Origin: UBA5009 sp038043185
Lineage (GTDB): Bacteria > Bdellovibrionota > Bdellovibrionia > Bdellovibrionales > Bdellovibrionaceae
Assembly (NCBI GenBank): GCA_038043185.1
Contig: JBBTCO010000042.1
Location: 1 to 24,683 of the forward strand
Direction of reading: 5' to 3'
Length of the DNA: 24,683 nt
Shown: one piece after another, positions 21,828 to 24,683 of the stretch
Layout of the letters: every line of letters starts with the position of its first letter
Position numbering within the stretch: the first letter of the stretch is position 1
The notes under the pieces: model-generated
Told to the model about the DNA's origin: nothing
The model's database searches: none
The model's input: the letters and a program-made list of their open reading frames with translations, nothing else
Position numbers and translations under genes: made by a program

Positions 21828-21848
21828 CATCGTCTACGACAGCCTCAC

Positions 21849-23249
21849 ATGAGTTGGATACGTAACGCTTCGAAATATTTTGGTCAGCGGATTTCTCTGT
21901 TTGGTGGACTTGGTCTGTTTGTATTATCAACCAATGGCTGTGACGGCTTTTGGGCAGCTTCTTCCTACGATATCGCTGAAGTTCAATCACAAGGCTCTCT
22001 TCGTGTACTTGCACTGGAAGGTCCTCTTGTTTACCGAGTCGGAAAAAATAAAGAAACCTACGGCATAGATTATGATCTTTTGCAGAGTTTTGCTAATGAC
22101 TATAAGTTAAAAATAAAATGGCTTCCGGTAAAATCTGAACAAGATATGAATGAAGCACTTGCTCGTGGTGATGCAGACATGGCCGTCGGTCGCTTGCGTG
22201 GGTCTTCTGAGCAGTCACGTCCTTTTTTGGTGGCACCAGCGATTGAAGATACCCATTTGAGCTTATTCTGTCGTAAAAATGAAAGAATCCAGAAGATTGA
22301 TGATTTGACTGGAAAACGAATCATTGTTTTTGAAAAAGATCTTAATTTGTACCCTATTGAAAATATCAAATCGCGTATTTCAAATAACTCAGAATCTTCT
22401 GTTAAGTTCAACGTATGGGTGAATGGAAATATTCAAACAGCCTTTCGCGAGCTTGCCGTTAAAAGTGCCGACTGTGTAGTCGCAGAAAATTTTGAAGCGG
22501 CCTTTTGGATGGAAACTTTTTTAACAATTGAAAAAATTGCTCCGGTAAGTGAAGACTTCTCCTTGAACTGGATGGTTAATTCTTCAAAAAACAGCTTACT
22601 GAATTTATTACGTTCTTGGTTAGTCCGTGCTAGTCGTAAAGATGAAATCAATCGAGTGCATGATCGTTACCATCTTTTTGTCCGTGAGCTTGGCGAAAGT
22701 GATGTGCGAATGTTTTTAAAAAAATCTCGCGATACATTACCTGCTTATTTGAGAGATATAAAAAGAGCAGCGCAATCGCATGGCATTCCCTGGCAATTGG
22801 TTGCTGCGGTTTCTTATCAAGAATCCAAATGGAATCCCGCAGCGCGCAGTTACACTGGTGTTCGCGGTATGATGCAATTGACCGAAGACACCGCGAAATT
22901 AATGGGTGTTGACGACCGTCGCGATGCCAAACAAAGCATCAAGGGCGGCACAAAGTATCTTAAATATTTATATGAAAAAATACCTGAACATTTGAACGCC
23001 AAAGATCGATTGGCTTTAACCCTTGTGGCCTACAATATGGGTTACGGTCACTTGCTAGATGCACAAAAGATTGCAATCTCTCTTGGAAAAAACTCTACAT
23101 CTTGGAAAGATTTGAAATCAATATTACCTTTATTGACTAAAGAGAAATATTTTTCTCAAACTTCATTTGGCTACGCTCGTGGCTACGAAACTGTGCAGTA
23201 TGTGGAGCGGACGCATTCTTATTACCATTTGCTGGTTCTGCGGGATTAA
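21849..23249 (+). CDS. mltF: membrane-bound lytic murein transglycosylase MltF
   Basis: About 466 residues from ATG 21849. A hydrophobic export segment (about 16-31, ending STNGC, possibly a weak lipobox) is followed by a family-3 solute-binding-like domain (about 45-275; LRVLALEGPLVYRVGKNKET, YGIDYDLLQSFAND). A lytic transglycosylase SLT domain follows (about 300-460), with catalytic Glu325 in YQESKW, TGVRGMMQLTEDTAKLMGV, LVAYNMGYGHLLDA and TSFGYARGYE. This is the MltF order, an enzyme that cuts peptidoglycan glycan chains to anhydro ends. A longer frame from TTG 21780 lacks a ribosome site and delays the export signal. The stop overlaps that of the convergent gene. Confidence 0.93.
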   Translation: MSWIRNASKYFGQRISLFGGLGLFVLSTNGCDGFWAASSYDIAEVQSQGSLRVLALEGPLVYRVGKNKETYGIDYDLLQSFANDYKLKIKWLPVKSEQDMNEALARGDADMAVGRLRGSSEQSRPFLVAPAIEDTHLSLFCRKNERIQKIDDLTGKRIIVFEKDLNLYPIENIKSRISNNSESSVKFNVWVNGNIQTAFRELAVKSADCVVAENFEAAFWMETFLTIEKIAPVSEDFSLNWMVNSSKNSLLNLLRSWLVRASRKDEINRVHDRYHLFVRELGESDVRMFLKKSRDTLPAYLRDIKRAAQSHGIPWQLVAAVSYQESKWNPAARSYTGVRGMMQLTEDTAKLMGVDDRRDAKQSIKGGTKYLKYLYEKIPEHLNAKDRLALTLVAYNMGYGHLLDAQKIAISLGKNSTSWKDLKSILPLLTKEKYFSQTSFGYARGYETVQYVERTHSYYHLLVLRD

Positions 23250-24448
23250 AGCCGGCAGAAGGCAGTTCCCCAAGCCATCCCCTCACGATATCGCCTTGTA
23301 TCTCTTGAAAAACTCGCTCGTGCCTCTTCTACAGTATCGCCCTGCCGTAAATGCGTAATAAAATCAAAACTCTCATAAGCGTAACCCAAGATTAACGGAA
23401 ACCATTTTTGAATTATGGCTGAGCGATCATTGTAATAACATGCAAGAAATGCAGACATATAGTCATGACGATTAATGCTTCGAATGTTTTGCGCTGCAAC
23501 TGTGATATTGAATTTTTGTTCTATAGACCATTCCCGCAGAGTTCTAAAGTCATCAACCAGTATGCGAACTTTATTAAAAATATCTAAAGCTTTTTCAGAA
23601 TTTTGCGTGGCAAATAAAGTCATTCTCCACATTTCGTCATGATAGCCTTCGATGTATGACCCATAAGCTGAGGTTGAAGATGTCAGCAAGGCTACGACTG
23701 CAAGAAACCTTTTTCTATTTAAAGTTGTATCCTGTTGTGGACCCAGAAACTCGTTATAGAGTTCGATTCCATTCTTTCTTTTTTCAGCGTTTTGTAAAGC
23801 AAATTTGTATCTTTCAACAAAGGAACGTATTTCTGATTCAACTAAATCTGGATTTTTGGAATCATATAAAAATTTTCCAATAAGATTATCTCCGGACAAA
23901 CAGGGCAATCCATCATAGTATTCCTTGGGATTGGGAACTTGAACCGACATGCAATGAGGATCAAGATCACGAATGACTTCCGCAACAGCTGTCTTGCATT
24001 TTGTTTTTTCGCTAGGATTAATGAGCGATTTATTTTCATTACACAATAGATCAACAGACGCATGTATGGCCGAGAATTTTTTTCTTTCTAGTTGATGAAA
24101 TTTCATTTCGGCTGAATCTAAAGATGCTCGACAATTTTTTCCTAAGCGCAAAGAATCTAAGTACAAATCGAGGACATTTAAGACATCAGATTTTTTATTC
24201 GAATAATAGTGAGTTGAATTAAAGCGTTCTTGGAAAGAATTTTGTATTTTTGATTCGCAAGCGCTGAGGCCTTGAAAACGAACTTCAAGAATGGCGCGAA
24301 TGCGGCCAGAAAGAGTACGATAATTTTGTTCAGTTAGTTTTTCAGTAACGCTAAGAGCATTGGCTTTTGAATTTAAAATAATTAGTGAGAGGACTAAAAA
24401 AAGCCAACGATGAGGGAATCGACGTACCGAATTCATCGCTGACTTCAT
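23246..24448 (-). CDS. secreted protein of unknown function
   Basis: A 400-residue protein that I do not recognise. It starts with a signal peptide (RRFPHRWLFLVLSLIILNSK, likely cut after ANA at about 31). The mature part is mostly helical and charged, with seven cysteines, including pairs around CNENKS and PHCMS that could be disulphides. A second hydrophobic patch (AVVALLTSSTSAYGSYI, about 250) is too polar for a sure membrane helix. The start has AAGG with six-base spacing; Met5 is an alternative. It ends in overlapping stop codons with mltF (TTAA) and follows a small gene by 20 nt, so the two are probably co-transcribed. Confidence 0.7.
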   Translation of the reverse strand: MKSAMNSVRRFPHRWLFLVLSLIILNSKANALSVTEKLTEQNYRTLSGRIRAILEVRFQGLSACESKIQNSFQERFNSTHYYSNKKSDVLNVLDLYLDSLRLGKNCRASLDSAEMKFHQLERKKFSAIHASVDLLCNENKSLINPSEKTKCKTAVAEVIRDLDPHCMSVQVPNPKEYYDGLPCLSGDNLIGKFLYDSKNPDLVESEIRSFVERYKFALQNAEKRKNGIELYNEFLGPQQDTTLNRKRFLAVVALLTSSTSAYGSYIEGYHDEMWRMTLFATQNSEKALDIFNKVRILVDDFRTLREWSIEQKFNITVAAQNIRSINRHDYMSAFLACYYNDRSAIIQKWFPLILGYAYESFDFITHLRQGDTVEEARASFSRDTRRYREGMAWGTAFCRL

Positions 24449-24468
24449 AAAAAACCTTAGGTTAGGGA

Positions 24469-24681
24469 TTAGTAGCCGCCGCCACCGTGTTGGCTATCAA
24501 TACTTATTGATGGAATGACAATTATTTCGTTAGAAAGAGGCTCATTCCCACGAAGAACGCCAATTTCATTGCAAGCTAAGTGTATGCAGCTTTCGCCTGA
24601 ATTACGAGCCGCTTGAGCAGCTTCATTAAGCCCTTCTTCAACTTCGAAGTGCAACGTTTTGAGAGTGACCGACTTGATCAA
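24469..24681 (-). CDS. small protein of unknown function, 5' end cut by the window edge
   Basis: The last 70 residues of a frame that reaches the right edge. The first possible start in view is TTG at 24681, with only two bases left in the window, so the true start probably lies outside. The sequence is acidic, with an N-terminal helix-like EVEEGLNEAAQAARNSG and an unusual ending DSQHGGGGY. No family is recognised. It lies 20 nt before the secreted protein gene on the same strand and is likely its operon partner. Confidence 0.5.
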   Translation of the reverse strand: MIKSVTLKTLHFEVEEGLNEAAQAARNSGESCIHLACNEIGVLRGNEPLSNEIIVIPSISIDSQHGGGGY

Positions 24682-24683
24682 TG

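Noticed and set aside
21780..21848. N-terminal extension of MltF from TTG 21780
   Set aside because: No ribosome site; adds 23 polar residues before the export segment; MltF normally begins close to its hydrophobic helix.
1..24683. CRISPR arrays, tRNA or rRNA genes, integrase or attachment sites
   Set aside because: No regularly spaced repeats, cloverleaf sequences or integrase-like products were seen.

Overview
This window looks like chromosomal DNA from an AT-rich, flagellated, Gram-negative bacterium of the Bdellovibrionota (Bdellovibrio / Pseudobdellovibrio-like) or a neighbouring former-deltaproteobacterial lineage. The evidence is the flagellar gene order, the FliJ-MotE-like-FliK-FlgD-'flg_new'-FlgE block, an Mla lipid-transport operon, DciA instead of DnaC, folate-dependent TrmFO instead of TrmA, and an outer-membrane-type MltF. 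The species assignment is inference. No tRNA, rRNA, CRISPR array, prophage or complete insertion sequence was seen.

Layout. (1) 68-688 (+): a stand-alone IS200/RAYT-like HUH tyrosine transposase gene, convergent with the flagellar operon. An intrinsic terminator for the flagellar operon (695-732, minus) lies between them. (2) 759-16665 (-): one long flagellar operon. In transcription order it holds an AMIN+TPR periplasmic protein, a receiver-less and catalytically degenerate NtrC-type regulator, flgB, flgC, fliE, fliF, fliG, fliH, fliI, fliJ, a MotE-like gene, fliK, flgD, a TIGR02530-type gene and flgE. Most junctions overlap or are only a few bases apart, so the cluster is probably co-transcribed. 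A good sigma-54 -24/-12 element (16705-16720, minus) sits just upstream of the first gene and helps choose its start codon. Hairpin-rich leaders occur before flgD and flgE. (3) 16905-19725 (+): a divergent operon of a small lipoprotein, mlaE, mlaF and mlaD, for retrograde or anterograde phospholipid transport. (4) 19744-19869: a nested palindromic element (22-bp outer arms) between convergent mlaD and dciA. (5) dciA (-) and trmFO (+) diverge from a 70-bp spacer. (6) mltF (+) meets a secreted protein of unknown function (-) at overlapping stop codons. A small partial gene of unknown function (-) runs off the right edge.

How the genes work together. The operon encodes the proximal rod (FlgB/C/FliE), the MS ring and switch (FliF/G), the export ATPase complex (FliH/I/J), a MotE-like stator/export accessory protein, and hook assembly with length control (FliK, FlgD, FlgE). 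The most unusual items are four. First, the bEBP-like protein has lost GAFTGA, the Walker B acidic pair and the sensor II Arg, yet is kept in a sigma-54-type operon. Second, an AMIN-TPR protein leads that operon. Third, the large palindromic element may be a repeated, possibly transposase-mobilised unit. Fourth, structured leaders sit in front of the hook genes.
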